A stretch of 64,000 nt of DNA, taken from positions 33,027,154-33,091,153 of the forward strand of contig CM033396.1 of assembly GCA_019426215.1 (NCBI GenBank), written 5' to 3'. Source of the DNA: Buddleja alternifolia (Eukaryota; Streptophyta; Magnoliopsida; Lamiales; Scrophulariaceae). The notes under the pieces are model-generated. The model ran no database searches. It was not told the DNA's origin and worked only from the letters and a program-made list of their open reading frames with translations. The translations under genes and the position numbers were made by a program. This document shows positions 11,906 to 22,700 of the stretch, one piece after another. Each line of letters opens with the position of its first letter. Positions within the stretch are counted from its first letter, which is position 1.

Positions 11906-13071
11906 TTTTCTACTGTTCTTCTCCACCGATGATGGCTTGGCCGGTGAAGGAGTCGTCTCCATTACCATTGTTTCCACCACCATTATCGGCGAGTAGATTG
12001 GAGCATCATCTTTCAAGTTGTATATCCAACTTGAGAAATTCGCCTCTCTCGATTCCTAAAAAGAAATATGAAGAGAAATTATAAACAAAGCAATTTGGAA
12101 CTTACACGTAATGTCGACATAACTGTAATTAACTCAACAAATTACCAAATTAAACGTAATTTAAGCTAAAGAATATATTGAATTTAAACGATAATTTAGA
12201 TTTTCTAAAACTCTCAAATAAAAATAGATTCCTTAAAACTCTGAAAAATGTTGACATAATCATAGCAGGTCAAATCCTACACTTCTCAAAACACTCAAGA
12301 GTTTTGTTTCACGTGATAATTTTGTTACACCTGAAACCCCTCTCATCATCTCATTCTACCTTTGAATTTATTCAATCATCCTACTATAAATTCTCAATAA
12401 GAGTTACTCCTTTACATAAACTAGATTTGAACTTTTTGTATCAATCAGAAGTACTCCTTCACTTAACGTAACAAAAACAGATTTGAACTTTTTGCTTTGT
12501 TCCACACCACTAATGGCTGTTGAAAATCTTCAGATGAGCTTCTGGTTCTTAATCATTGTTCTTCTTCCGGCTGTTGTCTTCGCAGATTGTACGTGCGAAG
12601 AAGAAGAAGAGGACAGAAACCAAAAGCTGGCCTTAAAATACAAACTAGCAGCGTTTGCGTCGATTTTGGTGGCTGGTGCAATCGGGGTATGCATCCCGGT
12701 TATGGGGCGGACGATAGCCGCGTTGAGCCCGGACCGAAGCTTTTTCTTTATAGTGAAAGCTTTTGCGGCCGGAGTTATATTGTCCACTGGGTTTATACAC
12801 GTACTGCCGTATTTCTTTGAGAATTTGACGTCACCGTGTATACCGGCGAGTCCGTGGGGGGATTTTCCATTCACGGGGTTTGTTGCCATGGTTCTGCTAT
12901 TGGAACACTCATGGTTGATACTTACGCAACGGCTCATTATCGGCGAAGGGCGGCGAAGGGAAGCGATGGCGTTGGTAATGAAGAGGTTCTTGATCATGAT
13001 CATAATCATGCTACACATGGACATGCTCATGGATCAGTGTCCTTGGATTCAGGGAAAACTGACCTACTTCG

Positions 13072-13453
13072 TGTTAGAATTAATTTGTAATTTTCAAGAA
13101 ATGTGTAGAACAATCTTGATAAATGTACCTAAGAAATATCTAGTAGTCTAAGAAAATCTAGTATGTGGTGGACTAAAAAATATCTAGAATATACATTTCT
13201 CAACCACCTCATTTCTAGATGTATCTATTGATCACTATAAATAGAGGTGTACCATGCAACTTGTATGTAAGCTAAAACCATATGCTAAATTCTAATAATA
13301 CAAAGAGCAGCAGCTCATATCTTAATCCTTTTTCATAAATCAGCCGTACATAATTAGTCCCCTTTTTAAAATTAGCAAAGTCTCCAATAAATTCCTAAAC
13401 AAACATCAATTGTTTCACTCAAAGTCCTTCACACTTCCGCTACTACTCCAACA
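13072..13453 (+). repeat. 5' LTR of the copia element
   Basis: TGTTAGAATT...CCAACA, 382 bp. A TATAAATAG box lies about 170 bp in (around 13237). The LTR begins with TGTTAG and ends with imperfectly complementary CCAACA. Confidence 0.93.
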
Positions 13454-13457
13454 AATT

Positions 13458-13469
13458 TGGTATCAGAGC
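13458..13469 (+). promoter_or_regulatory. Primer-binding site (initiator Met-tRNA type)
   Basis: TGGTATCAGAGC lies four bases after the 5' LTR. It is the classic plant copia primer-binding site, complementary to the 3' end of initiator methionine tRNA. Confidence 0.93.
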
Positions 13470-13504
13470 CGTGTAGACGGCTTTGATCAGTCATCATATA
13501 AATC

Positions 13505-14482
13505 ATGGCGACAAGTTCATCCACTACAATGTTCAAGTACTCTCCAAGTGAAGTACCAATATTTGAAGGAAAGCATTATGATTATTGGAGCAGCGAGATG
13601 AGGGATTTTTTCATCTCTCAAGACTTATGGGAAGTTATAGAAGAGGAGTATCCAGAGCCACCCGCTGAAGGAGATCCGACCAAATGGACAGCTACACAAG
13701 AAAAGCAATTCAAAGAAAATCAAAAGAAAGATGCGACGGCACTTTGATATATAAAACAGGGGGTAAGTAAATCTATCTATCCTCGAATTTTTAATAAAAG
13801 AAAAGCTAAAGAAGCATGGGAAGTTTTACAAAAAGAATTTCGGGGAAATGATAAAGTAATATCGATCAAGTTGCAATCTCTTTGGAGAGATTTCGACAAC
13901 TTATCGATGAAAGAAAGTGAAAAAATTGGAGATTTTTTTTCTAGAGTCTCAACTATCGTAAATCAAATTCAATGTCTTGGAGATACTATTCAAGACAAGA
14001 AAGTGGTCGAGAAGATTTTGAGAAGCTTACCTCCAAAGTTTGACCATTGTGTTGCCGCGATCGAAGAATCAAAGGACTTATCAAAGTTGTCGACATTCGA
14101 ACTCATGAGTTCACTACAAGCTCATGAACAAAGAATCAATAGGTCGACAAATCAGTCCGTCGAGCAAGCATTCCAATCCAAACTCAAGTTTTCGGAGAAT
14201 GACTCAAGCAAACTTGACTTCAAAAAGGAGCATTTCAGAAGAAGAATCATTACAACGGAGGAAATCAAGAGAGGCGCAAACTCAACAAAGGTGAAGGAAA
14301 TCAATGTTGCATTATTTGCAAAAAGAATAACCATACTTCACAAGATTGCTACTTCAAGTGTAAGAGATGTCGAATCCCTAATCACTCACAAAGGGATTGT
14401 CGATATCAAAATAATCAAGAAACGAAAAGGGCCAATTTTACAAAAGAGGAGGAGGAAGACCAAGTTTTCTATTCTTGCCTAA
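13505..14482 (+). pseudogene. copia gag, with in-frame stop and frameshift
   Basis: The ATG at 13505 opens MATSSSTTMFKYS, then a YDYWSSEM-like segment typical of plant copia Gag. A TGA at 13745-13747 interrupts the frame after 80 codons. The same frame resumes with the UBN2-like Gag core (AWEVLQKEF, LQSLWRDFDNLSMKE, ILRSLPPKFDHCVAAIEESKDLS) up to about 14220. Past the A-run near 14222 the homologous frame changes (net -1): the zinc knuckles CIICKKNNHTSQDC and CKRCRIPNHSQRDC, both C-x2-C-x4-H-x4-C, are read at about 14308-14410 in the pol frame. A capsid protein cannot be made from this copy without recoding. Confidence 0.85.
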
Positions 14483-14538
14483 AAGTCGAAAAGGAGTCGC
14501 AAGATACATGGTATATTGACAGTGGATGCAGCAACCAC

Positions 14539-17535
14539 ATGACGAGCAACCGCGACATATTTGAGGAGCTTGACCAAAACTTCACATCGGAGGTAAAACT
14601 TGGAGACGGCAAAGTCCAGAAAGTTGAAGGAAAAGGTGTCATTGTTGTCCACACTAGGCAAGGTAAAAAGAAATTTATTCATGATGTTCTTTACGTGCCG
14701 AATCTAGCTACAAATTTATTAAGTGTTGGTCAACTCTTAGAAAAAGGTTATTCGGTAAATTTTGATAATAATAAATGCAAAATCATTGATAAGAAAAATA
14801 ACACAACAGTGGCAAATATCGATATGGCCCCAAATAAAATTTTTCGTCTAACTTTGCCACTAAATGACCATTGTGCATTGAAAATGGAAAAATCTGAAAA
14901 TTCTTATTTATGGCACTTGAGATATGGTCATTTAAATAATAAAGGGTTGCACTTATTAAACTCAAAAAATATAGTTATTGGTCTTCCTAAAATTGAAAAA
15001 GAAAATAGAATTTGTGAAGGATGCATTTACGGGAAAATGCATAGATTTCCATTCCCAAAAACATCTTGGAGGGCAAAAACACCTTTGGAGTTGGTTCATG
15101 CCGACATATTTGGCCCTACAAGGACGCCTTCACTAAATAATAAGAGATACTTTATTCTCTTTGTCGATGATTTCACTCGGATGATGTGGATTTATTTTCT
15201 AAGTGAAAAGTCCGAAGCATTTTCTGTATTTCTTCGGTTCAAAGCCCTAGTCGAGCGGCAAAGTGGGTATCTAATCAAGACTCTACGAACCGATCGTGGA
15301 GGTGAATTTATCTACAACGCATTTATTAATCACTGCAAGGATGAAGGAATTCAAAGACAACTTACAGTGAAATATAGTCCGCAACAAAACGGTGTGGCAG
15401 AGAGAAAGAATCGTACTATTGCTGAAATGGCTCGTAGCATGCTGGAAGAAAAAGGAATGCCAAAGAAATTATGGGCAGAAGCTGTTAATACAGCCGTATA
15501 TATACTCAACCGGTCACCAACAAAAGCTGTTCGGAATAAGACACCGTTTGAATCCTGGAACAAGCGAAAGCCTCAAGTCGATCATATGAAAGTATTTGGG
15601 TGCATCGCTTACGCTCTAAATCAGTCACCAAATAAAGATAAATTCGAAAAGAAGGGTGAAAGACTTGTATTCATTGGCTATAGCGAGGAGTCGAAGGGCT
15701 ATCGACTATTGAACCCAAGTAACGACAAACTCATCATATCAAGGGATGTGATATTCAATGAAATGGCAGCATGGAATTGGGAAGAAGACAGCAATCAAGC
15801 AACATCTCAAAACAACATTCTTCACCCGATGAGTACTCAAATGAATACCTCGGGACCAAGAGACCTCCCGCAGAGCCAAGACTTAAATTCGGCCCCAAGT
15901 ACCAGCAACTCAAATGATGAAGATTCATCTTCGGATTCGGAGTTTCCAGTACGAAAGGTACTTCTTTTACGAGATATTTATGAATCTTCAAATGTTACTT
16001 ACTTTGCTTGCGAACCTCAATCTTTTGAAGATGCAAAAAATAAAGATGTGTGGATTGACGCAATGAAAGAGGAAATATCCGTAATTGAGAAAAATAAAAC
16101 TTGGGAGCTCGTTGATTTACCTAAAAATAAAGAAGTGATTGGACTTAATTGGGCTTATAAAATAAAATATGCCGAAGATGGTTCAATCAAAAAGCATAAA
16201 GCTCGGTTAGTTGCAAAGGGATACTCGCAACAACCTGGAGTCGACTTCAATGAGACATTCGCTCCAGTAGTTCGAATGGAAACCATAAGAACGGCTCTCG
16301 CCGTAGCAACACAATTGGAGCTCAACGTATATCAACTCGATGTTAAATCATCCTTTTTGAACGGTGAGCTACAAGAAGAAGTTTATGTCGAGCAACCACA
16401 AGGCTTTGCGGTGGAAGGAAAGGAGAACAAAGTTTATAGACTTAGAAAGGCGTTATATGGATTAAAGCAAGCGCCACGAGCATGGAACTGCAAGATTGAC
16501 GGCTACTTTCTCAAAAATGGATTTGAAAGAAGCAAGAATGAACCTTCGCTATATGTGAAAAACGAAGGTACGAATTTTTTAATAGTTTGTTTATATGTCG
16601 ATGATTTAATTTATTTTGGAACTGACCTAAAAGCAGTGAAAGAGTTCAAGTTAAAAATGATGAAAGATTTTGAGATGACTGATCTTGGCTTAATGAGATA
16701 CTTTCTCGGCATCCAAGTTAAACAAGCCAAGGGAGAAATTTTTCTTTCACAGGAGAAATATATTGAAGACATACTCAAGAAATTTCACATGGCCAACTGC
16801 AAGCCCGTAAACACGCCCATGATGCCAAGTGAAAAATTGCAATTGAATGACGGCTCGGAAAAGGCAGATGGGAAATTTTTTCGAAGCTTGGTGGGTTCAC
16901 TCATTTATCTCACTCACACTAGACCCGACATATGTTATGCAGTGAGTGTGGTTTCAAGATTTATGCAAGATCCTAGCAAAAATCATCTTGTCGCTGCAAA
17001 AAGAATTTTGCGATATCTTCAAGGAACTAAACAACTTGGACTCCAATATGTCAAAGAAGAAGATAACAAGCTGGTTGGATTCACTGATAGTGATTGGGCG
17101 GGATCCATAGATGATCGAAAGAGCACGTCCGGCTATATCTTTTGCCTTGGTTCAAGTGTGATCTCATGGAGCTCGCGAAAGCAAAAGACAGTGGCATTAT
17201 CATCTTCAGAATCCGAATATATTGCAGCAACGGAGGCTTCATGTGAAGCAATCTGGTTGAGACGAATTCTCAGTGACATGCAACAAACACAAAAGGAGCC
17301 GACAAAAATATATTGCGACAATATGTCAACTGTAGCTATGACTAAAAATCCGGTGTTTCATGCCCGCTCAAAGCATATTGAACTACGACATCACTTCATT
17401 CGAAAATTAGTGGGCAAGGAGGAGATTGCGATGAATTTTATCAACACAAATGATCAACCAGCTGATTTCCTTACCAAAGCAGTCACATTGGAGAAATTTG
17501 AGAAGTTCAAGCAGCAATTGAAAATTACAAATTAA
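14539..17535 (+). CDS. copia Pol (integrase, reverse transcriptase, RNase H)
   Basis: This is an open frame of 998 codons. The listed ATG is only the first in the open stretch: homology in the same frame extends upstream through the protease motif YIDSGCSNHM (about 14513-14540) to the Gag zinc knuckles. Order: GAG-pre-integrase with LWHLRYGH and CEGC (residues ~125-170); integrase core with D~188, D~252 in DRGGEF and E~288, fitting D,D35E, plus QNGVAERKNRT; reverse transcriptase from ~520 (KARLVAKGYSQQ) with YVDD at ~685; and RNase H from ~845 (FTDSDWAGSIDDRKSTSGY) to ADFLTKA near the end. All catalytic motifs look intact, so enzymatic activity is conceivable although gag is broken. It ends just before a short AAGGAG polypurine tract and the 3' LTR. 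Confidence 0.93.
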   Translation: MTSNRDIFEELDQNFTSEVKLGDGKVQKVEGKGVIVVHTRQGKKKFIHDVLYVPNLATNLLSVGQLLEKGYSVNFDNNKCKIIDKKNNTTVANIDMAPNKIFRLTLPLNDHCALKMEKSENSYLWHLRYGHLNNKGLHLLNSKNIVIGLPKIEKENRICEGCIYGKMHRFPFPKTSWRAKTPLELVHADIFGPTRTPSLNNKRYFILFVDDFTRMMWIYFLSEKSEAFSVFLRFKALVERQSGYLIKTLRTDRGGEFIYNAFINHCKDEGIQRQLTVKYSPQQNGVAERKNRTIAEMARSMLEEKGMPKKLWAEAVNTAVYILNRSPTKAVRNKTPFESWNKRKPQVDHMKVFGCIAYALNQSPNKDKFEKKGERLVFIGYSEESKGYRLLNPSNDKLIISRDVIFNEMAAWNWEEDSNQATSQNNILHPMSTQMNTSGPRDLPQSQDLNSAPSTSNSNDEDSSSDSEFPVRKVLLLRDIYESSNVTYFACEPQSFEDAKNKDVWIDAMKEEISVIEKNKTWELVDLPKNKEVIGLNWAYKIKYAEDGSIKKHKARLVAKGYSQQPGVDFNETFAPVVRMETIRTALAVATQLELNVYQLDVKSSFLNGELQEEVYVEQPQGFAVEGKENKVYRLRKALYGLKQAPRAWNCKIDGYFLKNGFERSKNEPSLYVKNEGTNFLIVCLYVDDLIYFGTDLKAVKEFKLKMMKDFEMTDLGLMRYFLGIQVKQAKGEIFLSQEKYIEDILKKFHMANCKPVNTPMMPSEKLQLNDGSEKADGKFFRSLVGSLIYLTHTRPDICYAVSVVSRFMQDPSKNHLVAAKRILRYLQGTKQLGLQYVKEEDNKLVGFTDSDWAGSIDDRKSTSGYIFCLGSSVISWSSRKQKTVALSSSESEYIAATEASCEAIWLRRILSDMQQTQKEPTKIYCDNMSTVAMTKNPVFHARSKHIELRHHFIRKLVGKEEIAMNFINTNDQPADFLTKAVTLEKFEKFKQQLKITN

Positions 17536-17539
17536 GGAG

Positions 17540-17922
17540 TGTTAGAATTAATTTGTAATTTTCAAGAAATGTGTAGAACAATCTTGATAAATATACCTAA
17601 GAAATATCTAGTAGTCTAAGAAAAATCTAGTATGTGGTGGACTAAAAAATATCTAGAATATACATTTCCCAACCACCTCATTTCTAGATGTATCTATTGA
17701 TCACTATAAATAGAGGTGTACCATGCAACTTGTATGTAAGCTAAAACCATATGCTAAATTCTAATAATACAAAGAGCAGCAGCTCATATCTTAATCCTTT
17801 TTCATAAATCAGTCGTGCATAATTAGTCCCCTTTTTAAAATTAGCAAAGTCTCCAATAAATTCCTAAACAAACATCAATTGTTTCACTCAAAGTCCTTCA
17901 CACTTCCGCTACTACTCCAACT
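17540..17922 (+). repeat. 3' LTR of the copia element
   Basis: 383 bp, nearly identical to the 5' LTR. Differences include G/A at the ATGTACC/ATATACC position, one extra A in AAAAATCTAG, TCTC/TCCC, two changes near CAGCCGTACAT/CAGTCGTGCAT, and a terminal T in place of A. It joins the CTTCG duplicate and the rest of ZIP exon 1. Confidence 0.93.
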
Positions 17923-19669
17923 CTTCGTCACCGTGTAATCTCTAAGGTATTTATTTAATTTACTCAACCTCTATTCTAAGGACAAAAAAAAAAAAAAAAA
18001 GAAGACAATTTTATCTAATTTTGATCTCACTAATTTTAATGGGTAAAATTATAAATATAATCTTAAATTTGATTAAAATAATGATATTGTTATTGTGTTG
18101 CTTTGAAGGTTTTGGAGTTGGGAATCATCGTCCACTCGGTGATAATAGGAATTGCTTTAGGAGCTTCAGAAAGCCCTAAAACAGTAAAACCTTTAATTGC
18201 TGCTTTAACTTTCCATCAGTTCTTTGAAGGCATTGGTCTTGGAGAATGCATAACACAGGTATCAATTATCATCCATTTCAAACAAAATTTATATTTCTCA
18301 TTCTTATAATTCTACCTATTTATTCTAATACATTTACAATTGTTGATCATATGGGACCTAAGTTCATTATATAGATTGGGTGCCGGAGCATGAGTGTGAG
18401 TGCATCAAAATGGCAACGTACTTAGGAGTGAGTAAAATCAATAAATTTATAAGTTATGATTCAAAATTATATATTGGGATTATTTGATATTATAAATTAA
18501 AGTAAAATTAATAAATTTTTTCCTTGTGAACTATGAATATATTTCAACGATGTGGTTGTTTTTCTTGGCCTTTTTAAAAGATATTTAAGTGTGATGAAAT
18601 AAAAACAATATTAAAATTGGTAAACCAATCTTCAAAACTCAAGATCACAACTTACAATTTTAGTATCTCTACAAAGCTTACATGTGTTGTTTTATCTTTC
18701 TTTTGTTTTATGGACATCCATGCTCCCTTATCTTCACTAACAGTTAAATTTGTTATTGAATGTACATGAAACATTAACTAGGATTGAAGACTTTTTATTA
18801 TTTCTCGAAGTGCGATTTAATCATTTTTATTGTGAAATTTGTAAATTTTTAGAAGTAGAACATCAACCTTAGCGGGATGATTATGTTATTTTTATTGGGA
18901 CACGGGTCGGATATACATTACATAAAATCATTGTGATTAGATTGTGATTTCGAATCCCGAAGCTTCCTAACAATCCATACGTATGTTGTTGTAAGCAAAG
19001 TTTAATGCAAGGGCCGTAGCAATAATGGTACTCTTCTTCTCACTTATTACTCCAACTGGAATTGCGATTGGAATCGGAATTAGCAAAGTGTACAGTGAAA
19101 TGAGTCCTACGGCCCTTATCGTTGAAGGGATATTCAATTCTGCATCAGCCGGAATATTGATCTATATGACTTTAGTGGATCTTCTAGCTGCAAATTTTAT
19201 GAGCCCTAAAATGCAAAAAAATGGAAAGCTTCAATTAGGCGCCAACGTTTCTCTTCTTTTGGGCGCTGGCGCCATGTCTCTCGTGGCCAAATGGGCTTGA
19301 TTTTTTTCTATTTTACTTGATTAATCAATCAAATCTGTTTTATTATGTCATTTTTCATAGATTCTTATTTAGAAATATTTTTTCTTCCATAAAGGACCAT
19401 TGTCCGTTGTGGATATGCAATTTAGAAGAATATAAAGAACACGAATTCTCCAAAGGCCTTAATAAAGGATATAATCCTAAATATCAAATCTGGTTTGAGT
19501 GTCAAGGCGTCAAGTCTGAGGCACAAAAATGGTTAAATAAAGGGTCGACTGCCCGGTATTCAAACTGGGTAATTTTCAATTGATGTTGTCTAAAGATGTG
19601 AGTGGAGGACTGTATACATCTTTGATGGTGACAACCGTGAATCTTTCATGAGTAAAAACTTAGGGGTGA

Positions 19670-19700
19670 GTAGAAGACCTCCTATTGTTCATTGAACACT
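19670..19700. other. Spacer at the centre of the palindrome
   Basis: Only about 31 bp separate the two arms. It contains TGTTCATTGAACA, itself a small imperfect palindrome, so the symmetry almost closes completely. The short spacer is what one expects of template switching or hairpin-capped inverted duplication. Confidence 0.8.
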
Positions 19701-22700
19701 TCACCCCTAAGTTTTTACTCACGAAAGATTCACGGTTGTCACCATCAAAGATGTATACAGTCCTCCACTCACATCTTTAGACAACATCAATTGGAAATTA
19801 ACCAGTTTGAACATGGGGCAGTCGACCCTTTATTTAACCATATTTGTGCCTCAGACTTAACGCCTTGACACTCAAACCAGATTTGATATTTAAGATTATA
19901 TCCTCTATCAAGGCCTTTGTAGAATTCGTGTTCTTTATATTCTTCTAAATTGCATATCCACAATGGACAATGGTCTTTTATGGAAGAAAAAAAAATTTCT
20001 AAATAAGAATCTATGAAAAATGACATAATAAAACAGATATGATTGATTAATCAAAAATAAAATAGAAAAAAATCAGGCCCATTTGGCCAAGAGAGACATG
20101 GCGCCAACGCCCAAAAGAAGAGAAACGTTGGCGCCTAATTGAAGCTTTCCATTTTTTTTGCATTTTAGGGCTCATAAAATCTGCAGCTAGAAGATCCACT
20201 AGAGCCATATAGATTAATATTCCAGCTGATGCAGAATTGAATATCCCTTCAACGATAAGGGCCGATAAGACTCGTCTCACTGTACACTTTGCTAATTCCG
20301 ATTCCAATCGCAATTCCAGTTGGATTAATAAGTGAGAAGAAGAGTTCCATTATTGCTACGGCCCTTGCATTAAACTTTGCTTACAACAACATACGTATGG
20401 ATTGTTAGGAAGTTTCGGGATTCGAAATCACAATCTAATCACAATGATTTTATGTAATGTATATCCGACCTGTGTCCCAATAAAAATAACATAATCATCC
20501 CGCTAAGGTTGATGTTCTACTTCTAAAAATTCACAAATTTCACACTAAAAATGATTAAATCGCACTTCAAGAAATAATAAAAAGTCTTCAATCCTAGTTA
20601 ATGTTTCATGTACATTCAATAACAAATTTAACTGTTAGTGAAGATAAGGGAGCATGGATGTCCATAAAACAAAAGAATGATAAAACAATACATGTAAGTT
20701 TTGTAGAGATACTAAAATTGTAAGTTGTGATCTTGAGTTTTGAAGATTGGTTTACCAATTTTAATATTGTTTTTATTTCATCACACTTAAATATCTTTTA
20801 AAAAGACCAAGAAAAACAACCACATCGTTGAACTATATTCATAGTTCACAAGGAAAAAATTTATTAATTTCACTTTAATTTATAATATCAAATAATCCCT
20901 TTAATTTATAATATCAAATAATCCCAATATATAATTTTGAATCATAACTTATAAATTTATTGATTTTACTCACTCCTAAGTACGTTGCCATTTTGATGCA
21001 CTCACACTCATGCTCCGGAACCCAATCTATATAATGAACTTAGGTCCCATATGATCAACAATTGTAAATGTATTAGAATAAATAGGTAGAATTATAAGAA
21101 TGAGAAATATAAATTTTGTTTGAAATGGATGATAATTGATACCTGTGTTATGCATCCTCCAAGACCAATGCCTTCAAAGAACTGATGGAAAGTTAAAGCA
21201 GCAATTAAAGGTTTTATTGTTTTAGGGCTTTCTGAAGCTCCTAAAGCAATTCCTATTATCACCGAGTGGACGATGATTCCCAACTCCAAAACCTTCAAAG
21301 TAACACAATAACAATATCATTATTTTAATCAAATTTAAGATTATATTTATAATTTTACCCATTAAAATTAGTGATATAAAAAATAGATAAAATTGTCTTT
21401 TTTTTTTTTTTTTTTTGTCCTTAGAATAGAGGTTGAGTAAATTAAATAAATACCTGAGAGATTACACGGTGACGAAGTAGGTCAGTTTTCCCCGAATCCA
21501 AGGACACTGATCCATGAGCATGTCCATGTGTAGCATGATTATGATCATGATCAGAAACCTCTTCATTACCAACGCCATCGCTTCCCTTCGCTGCCCTTCG
21601 CCGATAATGAGCCGTTGCGTAAGTATCAACCATGAGTGTTCCAATAGCAGAACCATGGCAACAAACCCCGTGAATGGAAAATCCCACCACGGACTCGCCG
21701 GTATACACGGTGACGTCAAATTCTCAAAGAAATACGGCAGTACGTGTATAAACCCAGTGGACAATATAACTCCGGCCGCAAAAGCTTTCACTATAAAGAA
21801 AAAGCTTCGGTCCGGGCTCAACGCGGCTATCGTCCGCCCCATAACCGGGATGCATACCCCGATTGCACCAGCCACCAAAATCGACGCAAACGCTGCTAGT
21901 TTGTATTTTAAGGCCAGTTTTTGGTTTCTGTCCTCTTCTTCTTCTTCGCACGTACAATCTGCGAAGACAACAGCCGGAAGAAGAACACTGATTAAGAACC
22001 AGAAGCTCATCTGAAGATTCTCAACAGCCATTAGTGGTGTGGAACAAAGCAAAAAGAAGCAAAAAGTTTAAATCTGTTTTTGTTACGTTAAGTGAAGGAG
22101 TACTTCTGATTGATACAAAAAGTTCAAATCTAGTTTATGTAAAGGAGTAACTCTTATTGAGAATTTATAGTAGGATGATTGAATAAATTCAAAGGTAGAA
22201 TGAGATGATGAGAGGGGTTTCAGGTGTAACAAAATTATCACGTGAAACCAAACTCTTAGTGTTTTGAGAAGTGTAGGATTCGACCTGCTATGATTATGTC
22301 AACATTTTTGAGAGTTTTAAGGAATCTAAATTAACATTTTTTATTTGAGAGTTTTAGAAAATCTAAATTATCGTTTAAATTCAATATATTCTTTAGCTTA
22401 AATTACGTTTAATTTGGTAATTTGTTGAGTTAATTACAGTTATGTCGACATTACGTGTAAGTTCCAAATTGCTTTGTTTATAATTTCTCTTCATATTTCT
22501 TTTTAGGAATCGAGAGAGGCGAATTTCTCAAGTCATTATCGGTGGAGAAGAACAGTAGAAAAGGACGACTAAGGTTTTTGACAGAGAGGATAACAATAAT
22601 CCTAAAATTCCGGGTTATTTGCATCCACTTCCCGGAGGTATTGCGTTGAAAAGGACGATTATGGTTTTTGACAGAGAGGTTAACAACAATAATCCTAAAA

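Larger units (their letters stand above)
13072..17922 (+). mobile_element. Full-length Ty1/copia LTR retrotransposon
   Basis: It is 4,851 bp with LTRs at 13072-13453 and 17540-17922, flanked by CTTCG at 13067-13071 and 17923-17927. The right palindrome arm retains the uninterrupted site (CTACTTCGTCACCG, about 21467-21482), proving insertion into ZIP exon 1. The LTRs differ by about five substitutions and one 1-bp indel in 383 bp (about 1.5%). With a commonly used plant rate near 1.3e-8 per site per year that suggests roughly half a million years; the rate is an assumption. Internal order is PBS, gag, protease, integrase, RT, RNase H. It is defective through a gag stop and a frameshift. Confidence 0.95.
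12513..19300 (+). pseudogene. ZIP/IRT-family metal transporter, copy 1 (disrupted)
   Basis: The gene has three exons: 12513-13071 continued at 17928-17946 beyond a copia insertion, 18109-18258, and about 19001-19300. The start at 12513 gives MAVENLQMSF, a hydrophobic signal peptide and a CTCEEEEE segment. Transmembrane helices follow, then a His-rich loop (HDHNHATHGHAH) typical of the ZIP variable region. Exon 2 holds the signature helix [10 protein letters not shown] and [11 protein letters not shown], with Glu where the partner copy and the family have Gly. Exon 3 ends in SLVAKWA and stop. Plant ZIPs import Zn2+/Fe2+ across membranes. The copy is broken twice: a 1-nt loss at about 12891-12894, after GFVAMV, throws the His-rich part out of frame, and a 4.85-kb retrotransposon sits in the last codons of exon 1. 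The exon 3 acceptor at 19000 is less certain, since it costs two usual residues. Confidence 0.85.
11474..19669. repeat. Left arm of a large inverted duplication (palindrome)
   Basis: From ATTCAAAATAAGTTTAATATATTG to the sequence ending TTAGGGGTGA, this segment recurs in reverse orientation at 19701-22993. Subtracting the copia insertion (13072-17922 plus one target copy), the arm is about 3.3 kb, the same as its partner. It carries the ZIP upstream region, all three ZIP exons, both introns and the 3' flank. Exon 1 differs at roughly eight positions from its partner. The left arm keeps about 100 bp (around 11931-12031) that the right arm lacks. Confidence 0.9.

Noticed and set aside
12530..13030. 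166-codon minus-strand ORF opposite ZIP exon 1, with a mirror at 21514-22014
   Set aside because: Antisense shadow of a conserved exon, kept open only because the sense codons are constrained. It has no motif of its own.
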